The notes below the pieces were generated by a model. The model did not search any database. It saw nothing but the letters and a program-made list of their open reading frames with translations, and was not told the origin of the DNA. A DNA stretch of 63,824 nt from Modestobacter caceresii. GTDB lineage: Bacteria; Actinomycetota; Actinomycetes; Mycobacteriales; Geodermatophilaceae. Within the stretch, counting starts at the first letter, position 1. Each line of letters begins with the position of its first letter. This document shows positions 34,785-45,138 of this stretch, one piece after another. A program made the translations under genes and the position numbers. The stretch covers positions 25,601 to 89,424 of the forward strand of contig NZ_JPMX01000023.1 of assembly GCF_000761485.1 (NCBI RefSeq), written 5' to 3'.

Positions 34785-36245
34785 ATGACCGACGCCTCCG
34801 GCGTCTTCGCGCGCTACCCGGGCTCGGCGGACGACGAGGCGACGGGTGCGCGGCGGTCGGCCTACCGCCCGGTGCTGCAGGCGATGGACGACCTCGGTGC
34901 CGACGGGATCGGCGCGGTCGTCGACGCCATCGACCGGGAACGCCGGTCGCGCGGGGTGGTGGCCGGCAGCTACGTCGACGGCCGGCTGCAGGAGCGGTCG
35001 CTCCCGCTCTGCCCGGTGCCGCGCGTCGTCCCGACCGCCGACTGGGCGCACGTCGCCCGCGGCGCCGAACAGCGGCTCCGGGCGCTGAACGCCTTCCTCG
35101 CCGACGTCTACCGCCCGGCCGGACGGCGCCGCACCGACCCCGACCGGCACCCGGAGGTGGTCCGCGCCGGCATCGTGCCGGCGTGGGTCGTCGCCGCCAG
35201 CCCGGGGCTCCGCGCGTCGGCGGCCGGGCTGGCCGTGCCCGGGCAGCAGCGGGCCACCGTCGCGGCTCTGGACCTGCGGCACGGCCCCAGGGGCTGGGTG
35301 GCGGTCTCGGACCACCTGCGGACGCCGTCGGGCATCGGGTACGCCCTCAGCGACCGGGCCAGCAGCCGGGCGGCGCTGCCGGAGCTGCACGCCACGGCCG
35401 ACGCCGCCGGGCTCGCCGACCCGGGCGAGGCGGTGCCGCTGCTGCGGGCGGCGCTGGCCGAGGCCGCACCGTCGGCGTGCACCGGGACGCCGCAACTGGC
35501 CCTGCTGTCGGAGGGGCCGCGCAGCACCAGCTGGTTCGAGCACCGGCAGCTGGCCGCGGCGATGGGCGTCCCGATCGCCACGCCGGACACGCTCTGGCCG
35601 ACCCGCGGTGGGGGAGTCGCGGTGCAGGTGGACGGGCAGCGGCTGCAGGTCGACGTCCTCCACCTGCGGCTGGACGAGGCCGGGCTGGCCGCCCACCTGA
35701 CGCCGAGCGGGGCGGCACTGGACGTGCTGCTCGGTGCCGCGGTGCGGGCCGGGGAGCTGGCGCTGGCCAACGTGCCGGGCAACGGCGTGGCCGACGGCGA
35801 GGCCACCTACCGGTACGTGCCGGAGCTGATCCGGTTCTACCTGGGGGAGGAGCCGGTGCTGGACACCGTGCGCACCTGGTTGCTGGCCGACGACGCCGAC
35901 CTCGCCGAGGTGCGCGACCGGCTGCACGAGCTGGTCGTGACGCCGGTCGACGGGTACGGCGGTCGCGGGGTGGTGGTCGGTCCGCGCTGCTCGGCGGCCG
36001 AGCTGGCCGAGCTGCACGCCGAGGTGGCGGCCGCCCCACACCGCTTCACGGCCCAGGAACCGCTCGACGTCTCCACGGTGCCCACCGTCGTCGACGGCTC
36101 GCTGGCGCCGCGCGTCGCCGGCCTGCGGGTGTCCACCGTCGCCGGCGCGACCACCCGGGCGCTGCCCGCACCGTGGACCCGGGTGGAGCTGGTCGAGGGC
36201 TCCGGCGTGCTGGACGGCAGCAAGGACACCTGGCTGCTGCCCTGA
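34785..36245 (+). CDS. circularly permuted type 2 ATP-grasp protein
   Basis: 486 aa. It opens with the DUF404-like region (SAYRPVLQAMDDLGADGIGA, then RALNAFLADVYRPAG). The middle carries LRTPSGIGYALSDR and STSWFEHRQLAAAMGVPI, and the end NVPGNGVADGEATYRYVPEL and VVTPVDGYGGRGVV, in the order of the circularly permuted ATP-grasp family (DUF404/DUF407). Such proteins are predicted to join amino acids or peptides through an acyl phosphate. The usual alpha-E and transglutaminase partners are absent here; it is instead coupled to an S9 peptidase and downstream of an amidotransferase. Confidence 0.83.
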   Translation: MTDASGVFARYPGSADDEATGARRSAYRPVLQAMDDLGADGIGAVVDAIDRERRSRGVVAGSYVDGRLQERSLPLCPVPRVVPTADWAHVARGAEQRLRALNAFLADVYRPAGRRRTDPDRHPEVVRAGIVPAWVVAASPGLRASAAGLAVPGQQRATVAALDLRHGPRGWVAVSDHLRTPSGIGYALSDRASSRAALPELHATADAAGLADPGEAVPLLRAALAEAAPSACTGTPQLALLSEGPRSTSWFEHRQLAAAMGVPIATPDTLWPTRGGGVAVQVDGQRLQVDVLHLRLDEAGLAAHLTPSGAALDVLLGAAVRAGELALANVPGNGVADGEATYRYVPELIRFYLGEEPVLDTVRTWLLADDADLAEVRDRLHELVVTPVDGYGGRGVVVGPRCSAAELAELHAEVAAAPHRFTAQEPLDVSTVPTVVDGSLAPRVAGLRVSTVAGATTRALPAPWTRVELVEGSGVLDGSKDTWLLP

Positions 36246-36299
36246 AGGACCCCGAGGCCCATCCCTCGCGAGCTCGGGACGAGCCTCGGGACGGTGCCC

Positions 36300-36300
<1 letters not shown>
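36243..36300 (+). repeat. stop-anchored intergenic repeat, copy C (terminator-like)
   Basis: It starts at the TGA of the ATP-grasp gene (TGAAGGACCCCGAGG) and ends GGGACGGTGCCCC against the serC stop codon. It contains a CTCGCGAGCTCGGGACGAG dyad. It is the most diverged of three copies and lies between convergent genes. Confidence 0.65.
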
Positions 36301-38575
<2,275 letters not shown>

Positions 38576-38718
38576 CTCGCATGCTCCTCTGCGCGCGGGT
38601 GGGGACGGACGCTGGTCAGCGCACGACGAGCCTCAACTTAGGGGCTGGCCGGCCCGGGGGTGCACCCCGGCTCCCGGCCAGCGGGCGGTGCGCGCTGCAA
38701 CGGTGACAGCATGGGCCG

Positions 38719-39366
38719 GTGGCCGACCTGATCCGCATGCGCAGGGACTACGACGACAGCGGCTTCGGCGAGGAGGGCCTCGCGGCCACCTGGGTGGAGC
38801 AGTTCGACCGCTGGTTCGCCGACGCCGTCGCCGCCGAGCTGCCCGAGCCCAACGCCATGGTGGTGGCCACCGCGGACGCCGACGGCATGCCGGATGCCCG
38901 CGTCGTGCTGATGAAGGGCTACGACGTCGACGGGTTCGTCTTCGGCACCAACTACGCCTCGGCCAAGGCCGCCCAGCTGGCCGTCAACCCCCGGGCGGCA
39001 CTGGTCTTCCCCTGGCACGCCCAGCAGCGGCAGGTCCGGGTGGCCGGTGCTGTCGAGCGGATCGGTCCGACCGCGTCGGACCTGCTGTGGGACCCCCGGC
39101 CCCGCGGCTCGCAGCTGGCCGCCGCCGCCTCGATCCAGTCGACGGTGGTGGAGTCCCGCGAGCTGCTGCGCACCCGGGTGACCGAGTTGGATGCCCAGAC
39201 CCCGCCCGGGCAGCTGCCGCGTCCGGAGAACTGGGGCGGCTACCGGGTGCTGCCGGAGCGGGTGGAGTTCTGGCAGGGCGGCCATGACCGCCTGCACGAC
39301 CGGCTGGTGTTCGTGCGCGATGACGAGGAAGGCGGCGGCTGGGTCGTGCAGCGCCTGGCCCCGTGA
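38719..39366 (+). CDS. pdxH: pyridoxamine 5'-phosphate oxidase
   Basis: 215 aa FMN enzyme that makes pyridoxal phosphate. FMN contacts are in DARVVLMKGYDVDGFVFGTN and RAALVFPWHAQQRQVRVAG; the substrate site is RPENWGGYRVLPERVEFWQG, and the terminal HDRLHDRL is typical. The N-terminal IRMRRDY motif also matches. GTG 38719 is the start. It lies beside serC, a PLP enzyme, on the other strand. Confidence 0.93.
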   Translation: MADLIRMRRDYDDSGFGEEGLAATWVEQFDRWFADAVAAELPEPNAMVVATADADGMPDARVVLMKGYDVDGFVFGTNYASAKAAQLAVNPRAALVFPWHAQQRQVRVAGAVERIGPTASDLLWDPRPRGSQLAAAASIQSTVVESRELLRTRVTELDAQTPPGQLPRPENWGGYRVLPERVEFWQGGHDRLHDRLVFVRDDEEGGGWVVQRLAP

Positions 39367-39394
39367 AGGGCCCGAATCACCCCGACAACCCCGA

Positions 39395-39418
39395 CCACCA
39401 AAATGGCCATTTTGGTGG
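39395..39418. repeat. 24-bp perfect palindrome
   Basis: Arms CCACCAAAATGG and CCATTTTGGTGG abut with no loop. It lies 29 bp after the pdxH stop and directly before the GTG start chosen for the MFS gene. It could be a terminator for pdxH or an operator for the transporter. A related TGGCCA-centred hairpin follows the photolyase gene at 52780-52817. Confidence 0.7.
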
Positions 39419-39419
39419 C

Positions 39420-40784
39420 GTGGAGCCGGTGGATCCGGTCGAGGGGGGTCTGCCGGTCGAGCAGCCGCAGCCGGTGAACCGCCGGCGCGGCTGGGCGCTG
39501 GACACCGCGCCGCTGCGCAACCGCGCCTTCCGCCGGGTCTTCGGTGGTGTCGCGGTGACGATGCTCGGCCAGCAGATGACACTGGTCGCCGTCCCGTACC
39601 AGGTCTACGAGCTGACCGGCTCCTCCCTGATGGTCGGGCTCACCTCGGTCGTCGCGCTGGTGCCGCTGGTCGTCTTCGGCCTGCTCGGCGGGGCGATCGC
39701 CGACGCCATGGACCGCCGCCTGCTGATGCTGATCAGCTCGACGGGTGCGGCGGTCACCAGCGCGCTGCTGGCCGTCCAGGCGCTGCTGCCCGGGGACGGG
39801 CACATCAGCGTGCTGTGGGTGCTGGCCGCCGCCGTCTCCGGATTCGCCGCGGTCAACCAGCCCGCCCGCAGCGCGGTGATCCCGGCGCTGGTGGGGCGGG
39901 ACCAGGTCGCGGCGGCCAACGCGCTGGCGATGACGGTGCGCCAGGCGGGCGTGATCGTCGGGCCGCTGCTGGCCGGCCTGCTCATCGGCCTGGGCGACCT
40001 CTCGATCGTCTACACGATCGACGCCCTCGGCTTCGTCGCCGCCGTGCTGCTGCTGCGCGGGCTGCCGCCACTGCCGCCGGAAGGGGTCTCCGGTCCGCTG
40101 CGGCTCGGCGCGGCCGTGCGCGGGGTCGGGGAGGGCTTCGCCTTCCTGCGCACCCAGCCGGTGCTGCTGATGACCTTCGTCGTCGACGTCATCGCGATGC
40201 TCTTCGCCTGGCCGCAGGCGGTCTTCCCCGAGCTGTCCCAGACGGTCTACCGGGGTGACGCCAACAGCCTGGGTTGGTTGTTCGCCGGGGTGTCGATCGG
40301 CTCGCTGCTGATGGGCCTGACCTCGGGGTGGGTCAGCCGGGTCGACCGGCAGGGCGCCGTCGTGCTGGCCGCCATCGCGGTGTGGGGCGTGGCGATCATC
40401 GGCTTCGGGCTGGCCTCGACGCTGTGGCTGGCGGTGCTCTGCCTCGCCGTCGCAGGCGCCGGCGACATGGTCAGCGCGGTGCTCCGTTCGGCGATGCTGC
40501 AGACGGCGGCGCCGGACGAGATGCGCGGCCGGATGCAGGGCGTGTTCATCGTGGTCGTCGCCGGCGGGCCACGGCTGGGCGACCTGCGCGCCGGCCTGAT
40601 GGCCAGCAGCGTCGGCGTCACCGCGGCGATGGTCTCCGGTGGCGTGGTGATCGTGGTGGCGATGGCCGTGGTCGCCGTCGCGGTGCCGTCGTTCTGGCTG
40701 TTCCGGGCGTCCCGGGCCGACGAGGTGGCCCGCGACGCCCGCCGTCGGCTGGCCGAGGAGCACGCCGCGCCGCCCGAGGGGTGA
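39420..40784 (+). CDS. MFS transporter (MFS_3 family)
   Basis: 454 aa with about 12 membrane helices. Motif A is GGAIADAMDRRLLMLI, and FAAVNQPARSAVIPALVGRD follows helix 4, as in the EntS-like family. The C-terminus is basic. GTG 39420 is used; GTG 39363, overlapping the pdxH stop as GTGA, would add 19 residues encoded across the 24-bp palindrome (PDNPDHQNGHFGG), which looks like non-coding repeat. Substrate unknown. Confidence 0.83.
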   Translation: MEPVDPVEGGLPVEQPQPVNRRRGWALDTAPLRNRAFRRVFGGVAVTMLGQQMTLVAVPYQVYELTGSSLMVGLTSVVALVPLVVFGLLGGAIADAMDRRLLMLISSTGAAVTSALLAVQALLPGDGHISVLWVLAAAVSGFAAVNQPARSAVIPALVGRDQVAAANALAMTVRQAGVIVGPLLAGLLIGLGDLSIVYTIDALGFVAAVLLLRGLPPLPPEGVSGPLRLGAAVRGVGEGFAFLRTQPVLLMTFVVDVIAMLFAWPQAVFPELSQTVYRGDANSLGWLFAGVSIGSLLMGLTSGWVSRVDRQGAVVLAAIAVWGVAIIGFGLASTLWLAVLCLAVAGAGDMVSAVLRSAMLQTAAPDEMRGRMQGVFIVVVAGGPRLGDLRAGLMASSVGVTAAMVSGGVVIVVAMAVVAVAVPSFWLFRASRADEVARDARRRLAEEHAAPPEG

Positions 40785-40813
40785 GCCGCCCGCGCCCGGG
40801 TACGTGGGCGGCC

Positions 40814-41995
40814 ATGGCACTCCCGCGGGTCCTCGTCCTCGTCCTCGCCGGTGGCAAGGGCAGCCGCCTCGAACTGCTGACGGAGACCCGGGCCAAGCCC
40901 GCCGTCCCGTTCGCCGGGGTCTACCGGCTCATCGACTTCCCGCTGTCCAACTGCGAGCACTCACAGATCCCCGACGTCTGGGTGTCCGAGCAGTACCAGC
41001 CGCAGTCGGTCAACGAGCACCTGGCCAACGGCCGCCCGTGGGACCTGGACCGCACCACCGGCGGGCTGATGATGCTGCCGCCGTTCCAGGGCAGTGAGCG
41101 GGGCGGCTTCACCATGGGCACCGCCGACGGGCTCTGGCGGCAGGCCGAGCTCATCCGGCAGTTCGGCGCCGACGCGCTCGTGGTGGTCAGCTCCGACGCG
41201 GTCTACAAGCTCGACTACCGCGACGTCGTCGAGGCCCACCTGGGCTCCGGGGCCGAGGTCACCATGGTCACCACAGAGGTCGAGGACGACGACGCCAGCC
41301 GCTACGGCATCGTCCAGGCCGCGGACGACGGCAGGGTCACCGACTACGCCTACAAGCCCGACGAGCCGGCGACGACGACCGCCACCAACGAGGTCTTCGT
41401 CTTCTCCCCGAACGAGACCCTGGACCGGCTCGAGGCGATCAGCGACGAGGTCGGCGACGACGGCCTGGAGGACCTGGGCACCCACCTGCTGCCGGCGCAG
41501 ACGAAGGACGGGCTGGCCCGGGCCTACCCGCTGAACGGCTACTGGCGGGACGTCGGCACCATCGAGTCCTACTGGGAGTCCCACCGCGAGTTCCGCTGCG
41601 AGGAGCCGCCGATCGACCTGGACAAGCCGAGCTGGCCGATCCACACCCGCGGCGGCCGGCACAGCGCGGCCCGCCTGCTGAGCGGCGCGGTGGTCGAGGA
41701 CAGCCTGGTGTCCGGGGGCACCCGGGTGGCCGGCGAGGTGCGCGGCTCGGTGCTGTCGCCGGGGGTGATCGTCGAGCCGGGGGCGACCGTCATCGACTCG
41801 GTGCTGCTGCCCGGCTCCCGGGTGCGCGCGGGGGCCACCGTCACCCGCACCGTCCTGGACGACGGGGTGACGGTGGGGGAGCGGGCCACAGTCGGTGGGG
41901 ACGGCGCGGTCACCCTGGTCGGCCGCCGGGCGACGGTGGAGGCCGGGACCGAGCTCTCCGCCGGGGCCCGCCACCCCGAGCCCGAGGACGACTGA
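40814..41995 (+). CDS. glgC: glucose-1-phosphate adenylyltransferase
   Basis: 393 aa nucleotidyltransferase making ADP-glucose for glycogen or trehalose-type glucans. The N-terminal loop reads LVLAGGKGSRLELLTETRAK and continues PAVPFAGVYRLIDFPLSNC. SARPWDLDR-type sequence is here NGRPWDLDRT, and later YPLNGYWRDVGTIESYWES. The C-terminal 100 residues form a left-handed beta-helix (hexapeptide repeats: VVEDSLVSGG, VLSPGVIVEPGATV). ELLTE in place of the usual PLT in the loop is a small deviation. It ends with a large palindromic terminator. Confidence 0.88.
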   Translation: MALPRVLVLVLAGGKGSRLELLTETRAKPAVPFAGVYRLIDFPLSNCEHSQIPDVWVSEQYQPQSVNEHLANGRPWDLDRTTGGLMMLPPFQGSERGGFTMGTADGLWRQAELIRQFGADALVVVSSDAVYKLDYRDVVEAHLGSGAEVTMVTTEVEDDDASRYGIVQAADDGRVTDYAYKPDEPATTTATNEVFVFSPNETLDRLEAISDEVGDDGLEDLGTHLLPAQTKDGLARAYPLNGYWRDVGTIESYWESHREFRCEEPPIDLDKPSWPIHTRGGRHSAARLLSGAVVEDSLVSGGTRVAGEVRGSVLSPGVIVEPGATVIDSVLLPGSRVRAGATVTRTVLDDGVTVGERATVGGDGAVTLVGRRATVEAGTELSAGARHPEPEDD

Positions 41996-42004
41996 CCCCT
42001 CCGG

Positions 42005-42034
42005 GAGGGGCCAAAGTCGCGACTTTGGCCCCTC
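42005..42034. terminator. 30-bp perfect palindrome between convergent glgC and udgX
   Basis: Arms GAGGGGCCAAAGTCGC and its exact complement meet without a spacer, inside a weaker outer pair (CCCCTCCGGG / CTCAGGGGT). It is a symmetric bidirectional terminator, 9 bp after the glgC stop and 8 bp from the udgX stop. Confidence 0.8.
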
Positions 42035-42041
42035 AGGGGTG

Positions 42042-42722
42042 TCAGGCGAGGGCGTGGGCGACGACCCGGAGGTCGGCCACGAGCGCGTCGTACGCGGCGG
42101 CCCGGGCGTCGTCCGGCGTCCGGAGCACGGCGGAGGGGTGCGCCGTGGCGAGCACCCAGGTCTGGTGCGGGGCGTCCTCGTCCTGGTCGGCGTCGGCCAG
42201 CGACGCCTCCGCGGCACGTACGCCCGGCGGCGTCCACGGCAGCAGCTGCCCCCGCTCGCGGGTGATCCGGAACGACGGTGAGATCAGCGCCTTGGCCGCC
42301 ACCGCGCCCAGGCAGACCACCACCTCCGGCTGGAGGACGGCGAACTCCGCCTCCAGCCACGGGCGGCAGGCCCGCAGGTGCTCCGCGCCCGGGGACTGGT
42401 GGATCCGCCGCTTGGGCGTGGGCGTGAACCGGAAGTGCTTCACCGAGTTCGTCACGTAGGCGTCGCGCCGGTCGATGCCGGCGTCGGTCAGCGCTCGGTC
42501 CAGCAGCTTCCCGGCCGGGCCGACGAACGGCTCGCCCGCGCGGTCCTCCTGGTCGCCGGGCTGCTCGCCGACGAAGACGACCCGCGCGGTCTCCGGGCCC
42601 TCGCCGAAGACGGTCTGGGTGGCCGGCTCCCACAGCTCGCAGGCTCGGCAGCCGGCCGCCGCCTCGCGCAGCCCGGCCAGGCCCACGTCGCTGGGCACCT
42701 GTGCTGGGTGGTTCTCCGTCAT
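42042..42722 (-). CDS. udgX: uracil-DNA glycosylase UdgX (DNA-crosslinking type)
   Basis: 226 aa family-4-like glycosylase. Motif A is GEQPGDQED and is followed by GEPFVGPAGKLLDRAL; the 4Fe-4S cysteines begin CRAC at residues 25-28. The loop KRRIH at residues 104-108 is the hallmark of UdgX, whose histidine attacks the abasic site after uracil removal and leaves the protein covalently bound to DNA (shown for the M. smegmatis enzyme). C-terminal ATAHPSAVLR supplies the second catalytic motif. ATG 42722 start. Confidence 0.92.
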   Translation of the reverse strand: MTENHPAQVPSDVGLAGLREAAAGCRACELWEPATQTVFGEGPETARVVFVGEQPGDQEDRAGEPFVGPAGKLLDRALTDAGIDRRDAYVTNSVKHFRFTPTPKRRIHQSPGAEHLRACRPWLEAEFAVLQPEVVVCLGAVAAKALISPSFRITRERGQLLPWTPPGVRAAEASLADADQDEDAPHQTWVLATAHPSAVLRTPDDARAAAYDALVADLRVVAHALA

Positions 42723-42873
42723 GCCCCGATCCCACCTGACCGAGGGCGCCGGCGCAGCACGAACGGGAGGACGCACCGCGCTGTTCACTTGACGGGTTGG
42801 AAAGTCATGCGACAGGCTCCCACTCGTTGCGGATGGCAAGGGCTGCACGCACACGACGGACACCGGAGGAGCA

Positions 42874-43782
42874 GTGCTCGAGTTCGACGGCCTGTACAAG
42901 GCCTACGACAGCAACCAGGTGCTCGAGGGGGTGAGCTTCACCGTGGCCCCGGGCCAGATGTTCGGCTTCTGCGGGTCCAACGGGGCGGGGAAGACCACCA
43001 CCATGCGGATCGCCATGGGCCTCGCGCGCGCCGATGCCGGGGAGGTGCGCTGGACGGGGCGGCCGGTCGACGAGGTCGTCCGCCGCCGGATCGGCTACAT
43101 GCCCGAGGAGCGCGGCCTCTACCCGAAGATGAAGGTCGGCGAGCAGCTGGCCTACTTCGCCCGGCTGCACGGCCTGGACGCCCGGGCCGCCGGCCGCGCC
43201 GCCGAGCACTGGGCCGAGCGGCTCGGGCTGGGGGAGCGGCGCAACGACCGGGTGGAGAAGCTGTCGCTGGGCAACCAGCAGCGCGTGCAGCTGGCCGCCG
43301 CCCTGGTCAGCGAGCCCGACGTGCTGATCCTCGACGAGCCCTTCTCCGGGTTGGACCCGGTGGGCGTCGACTCGCTGGCCGAGGCGCTGCTCGAGCAGTG
43401 CCGGCGCGGCGTGCCCGTCGTCTTCTCCAGCCACCAGCTGGACCTGGTGGAACGGCTCTGCGACGCGGTCGGCATCCTCGCCCGCGGCAAGATCGTCGCC
43501 AGCGGCACGGTCGACGAGCTGCGCTCCGCGGCCGCCGGTCGCCAACTGCGCGTCGTGGTCCCGGACGCGTCGGTCGGCTGGGCCGCCGCCGTGCCCGGCG
43601 TGCGAGTGGTCTCCGAGCAGCGCGGCGACACCGTGCTCGAGCTGGCTCCCGGCGCCGACGACCAGCAGGTGCTGGCCGCCGCCCTGGCCACCGGCCGGGT
43701 CGCCCACTTCGCCTGGCGGGAACCGACGCTGGTCGAGCTCTTCCGCCACGCCGTCACCGACACCCGGGAGGTGGCGGCATGA
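42874..43782 (+). CDS. ABC exporter ATP-binding protein (NatA-like)
   Basis: 302 aa from GTG 42874, behind GGAGGA. Walker A reads GSNGAGKTT, signature LSLGNQQRV (Gly-Asn replaces Gly-Gly), Walker B VLILDEPFSGLD and switch FSSHQ. The additional C-terminal 80 residues are typical of NatA/DUF4162 ATPases. The following permease overlaps by ATGA. Probably ATP-driven efflux of Na+ or a small molecule. Confidence 0.87.
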   Translation: MLEFDGLYKAYDSNQVLEGVSFTVAPGQMFGFCGSNGAGKTTTMRIAMGLARADAGEVRWTGRPVDEVVRRRIGYMPEERGLYPKMKVGEQLAYFARLHGLDARAAGRAAEHWAERLGLGERRNDRVEKLSLGNQQRVQLAAALVSEPDVLILDEPFSGLDPVGVDSLAEALLEQCRRGVPVVFSSHQLDLVERLCDAVGILARGKIVASGTVDELRSAAAGRQLRVVVPDASVGWAAAVPGVRVVSEQRGDTVLELAPGADDQQVLAAALATGRVAHFAWREPTLVELFRHAVTDTREVAA

Positions 43783-44981
43783 CCGCGCCCGCATCCACCG
43801 ACATCAAGCCGCACAGCCCGACCCAGCTCGTCCGGCTCGTGGCCGGCCGGGAGATCTCCACCCGGATCCGGGACAAGGGCTTCCTGGTCAGCTCCGCGGT
43901 GCTGATCGTCCTGATCATCGGCCTGATGCTGTTCCAGGTGCTCCTCGGCGGCGGGGAGTCGACCAGCCGGATCGGCCTGGTCGGCGGCGACCGGGCCGTC
44001 GAGCAGGTCCTGCAGCAGCAGGGCGATGCGCTGGGCACCGAGGTGACGGTGGTCGAGCTGGCCGACGAGGCCGCCGCCCGCACCGCCGTCGCGGAGGAGG
44101 ACGTCGACGCCGCCCTGCTGGACCCGACGGGCAGCCGGCCCGAGCTCCTGGTGCAGTCCGCGGGCGGGAGCACCGAGGACCTCGTGCGGAGCGCACTGGC
44201 CGCCCTCTCGGTGGCCGACCAGCTCACCGAGGCCGGGGTGCAGCTCGAGCCCGCCCCCGCGGTCGACGTCGTCGCCCTGGAGGCGGACGAGGCGGACCGG
44301 ACGCAGGCCACGGTCGTCGCGCTGCTCGGGGTGGGCCTGCTGTACTTCCTCTTCATCCTGTTCGGGCAGTTCGTCGCGCAGGGCGTGGTCGAGGAGAAGT
44401 CCAGCCGGGTGGTCGAGCTGCTGCTGGCCACCATGCGCCCGTGGCAGCTGCTGGCCGGGAAGATCATCGGCCTGGGTGCCCTCGGGCTGCTGCAGACCGC
44501 GGTGATCGCCGTGGTCGGGGTGGCCGGGGCGCTGGCCTTCGACGTCATCGACCTGCCGGGCCAGCTGATCGGCACCGTGTTGAACGTGCTCGCCTGGTTC
44601 GTGATCGGCTACGCGTTCTACGCGGCGGTGTTCGCGGTCGCCGCCTCGCTGGTCAGCCGGCAGGAGGACCTGGGCAGCGTGCTGACGCCGACGACCATCC
44701 TGCTCGTGGTCGGGTTCATCGTCGCGATCCAGGCCGCCCAGGACCCGGGCAGCACGCTGGCCACGGTGACCTCCTACGTCCCCGGTCTGTCGCCGATGGT
44801 GATGCCGGTACGGCAGGCCGCCGGCGAGGCCGCGTGGTGGGAGGTCGGGCTCGCCGTCCTGCTGATGGTCCTGGCGATCGCAGTCATCGTCCGGATCGGT
44901 GGGCGGATCTACTCCGGGGCGCTGCTGCGCACCGGCGGCCGGCTCAAGCTCCGCGAGGCCCTGGCCGCCGAGAAGGCCTGA
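43779..44981 (+). CDS. ABC-2 permease (NatB-like)
   Basis: 400 aa. One helix at residues about 30-53 is followed by a 130-residue extracytoplasmic domain, then a block of five helices from about 180 (VALLGVGLLYFLFILFGQFV, later ILLVVGFIVAIQ) and the motif VEEKSSRVVELLLATMRPWQ, diagnostic of NatB/YhaP-type permeases. It is translationally coupled to the ATPase gene. A palindrome-hairpin-palindrome repeat follows the stop. Confidence 0.87.
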   Translation: MTAPASTDIKPHSPTQLVRLVAGREISTRIRDKGFLVSSAVLIVLIIGLMLFQVLLGGGESTSRIGLVGGDRAVEQVLQQQGDALGTEVTVVELADEAAARTAVAEEDVDAALLDPTGSRPELLVQSAGGSTEDLVRSALAALSVADQLTEAGVQLEPAPAVDVVALEADEADRTQATVVALLGVGLLYFLFILFGQFVAQGVVEEKSSRVVELLLATMRPWQLLAGKIIGLGALGLLQTAVIAVVGVAGALAFDVIDLPGQLIGTVLNVLAWFVIGYAFYAAVFAVAASLVSRQEDLGSVLTPTTILLVVGFIVAIQAAQDPGSTLATVTSYVPGLSPMVMPVRQAAGEAAWWEVGLAVLLMVLAIAVIVRIGGRIYSGALLRTGGRLKLREALAAEKA

Positions 44982-44993
44982 CGCCGCTCGCAG

Positions 44994-45078
44994 CGTTGAT
45001 CAGGTGACCTGATCAACGACTGTCCCCCTGCACCAGCGTTGGTGCGGGGGGACAGTGTCCGATCAGGTCACCTGATCA
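44994..45078. repeat. palindrome-hairpin-palindrome element, copy 2
   Basis: A 25-nt palindrome (44994-45018, CGTTGATCAGGT-G-ACCTGATCAACG) and a second one (45061-45077) flank a stem-loop at 45020-45055 with arms CTGTCCCCCTGCACC and GGTGCGGGGGGACAG. Layout and sequence match copy 1 at 14448-14529. It lies between the natB-like stop and the SMP-30 gene stop, so it can terminate both. Confidence 0.85.
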
Positions 45079-45083
45079 CTGCG

Positions 45084-45134
45084 GCGGTGCAGGGACGACG
45101 GCGGTGCAGGGACGACGGCGGTGCAGGGACGACG
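45084..45134. repeat. three tandem 17-bp repeats
   Basis: The unit GCGGTGCAGGGACGACG occurs three times without change at 45084, 45101 and 45118, ending 4 bp before the SMP-30 stop codon. It directly follows the second palindrome element. No coding frame. Confidence 0.85.
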
Positions 45135-45138
45135 GCGG

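Noticed and set aside
45084-45134. Tandem repeats as a CRISPR array
   Set aside because: The 17-bp units are directly adjacent with no spacers and no cas genes nearby.
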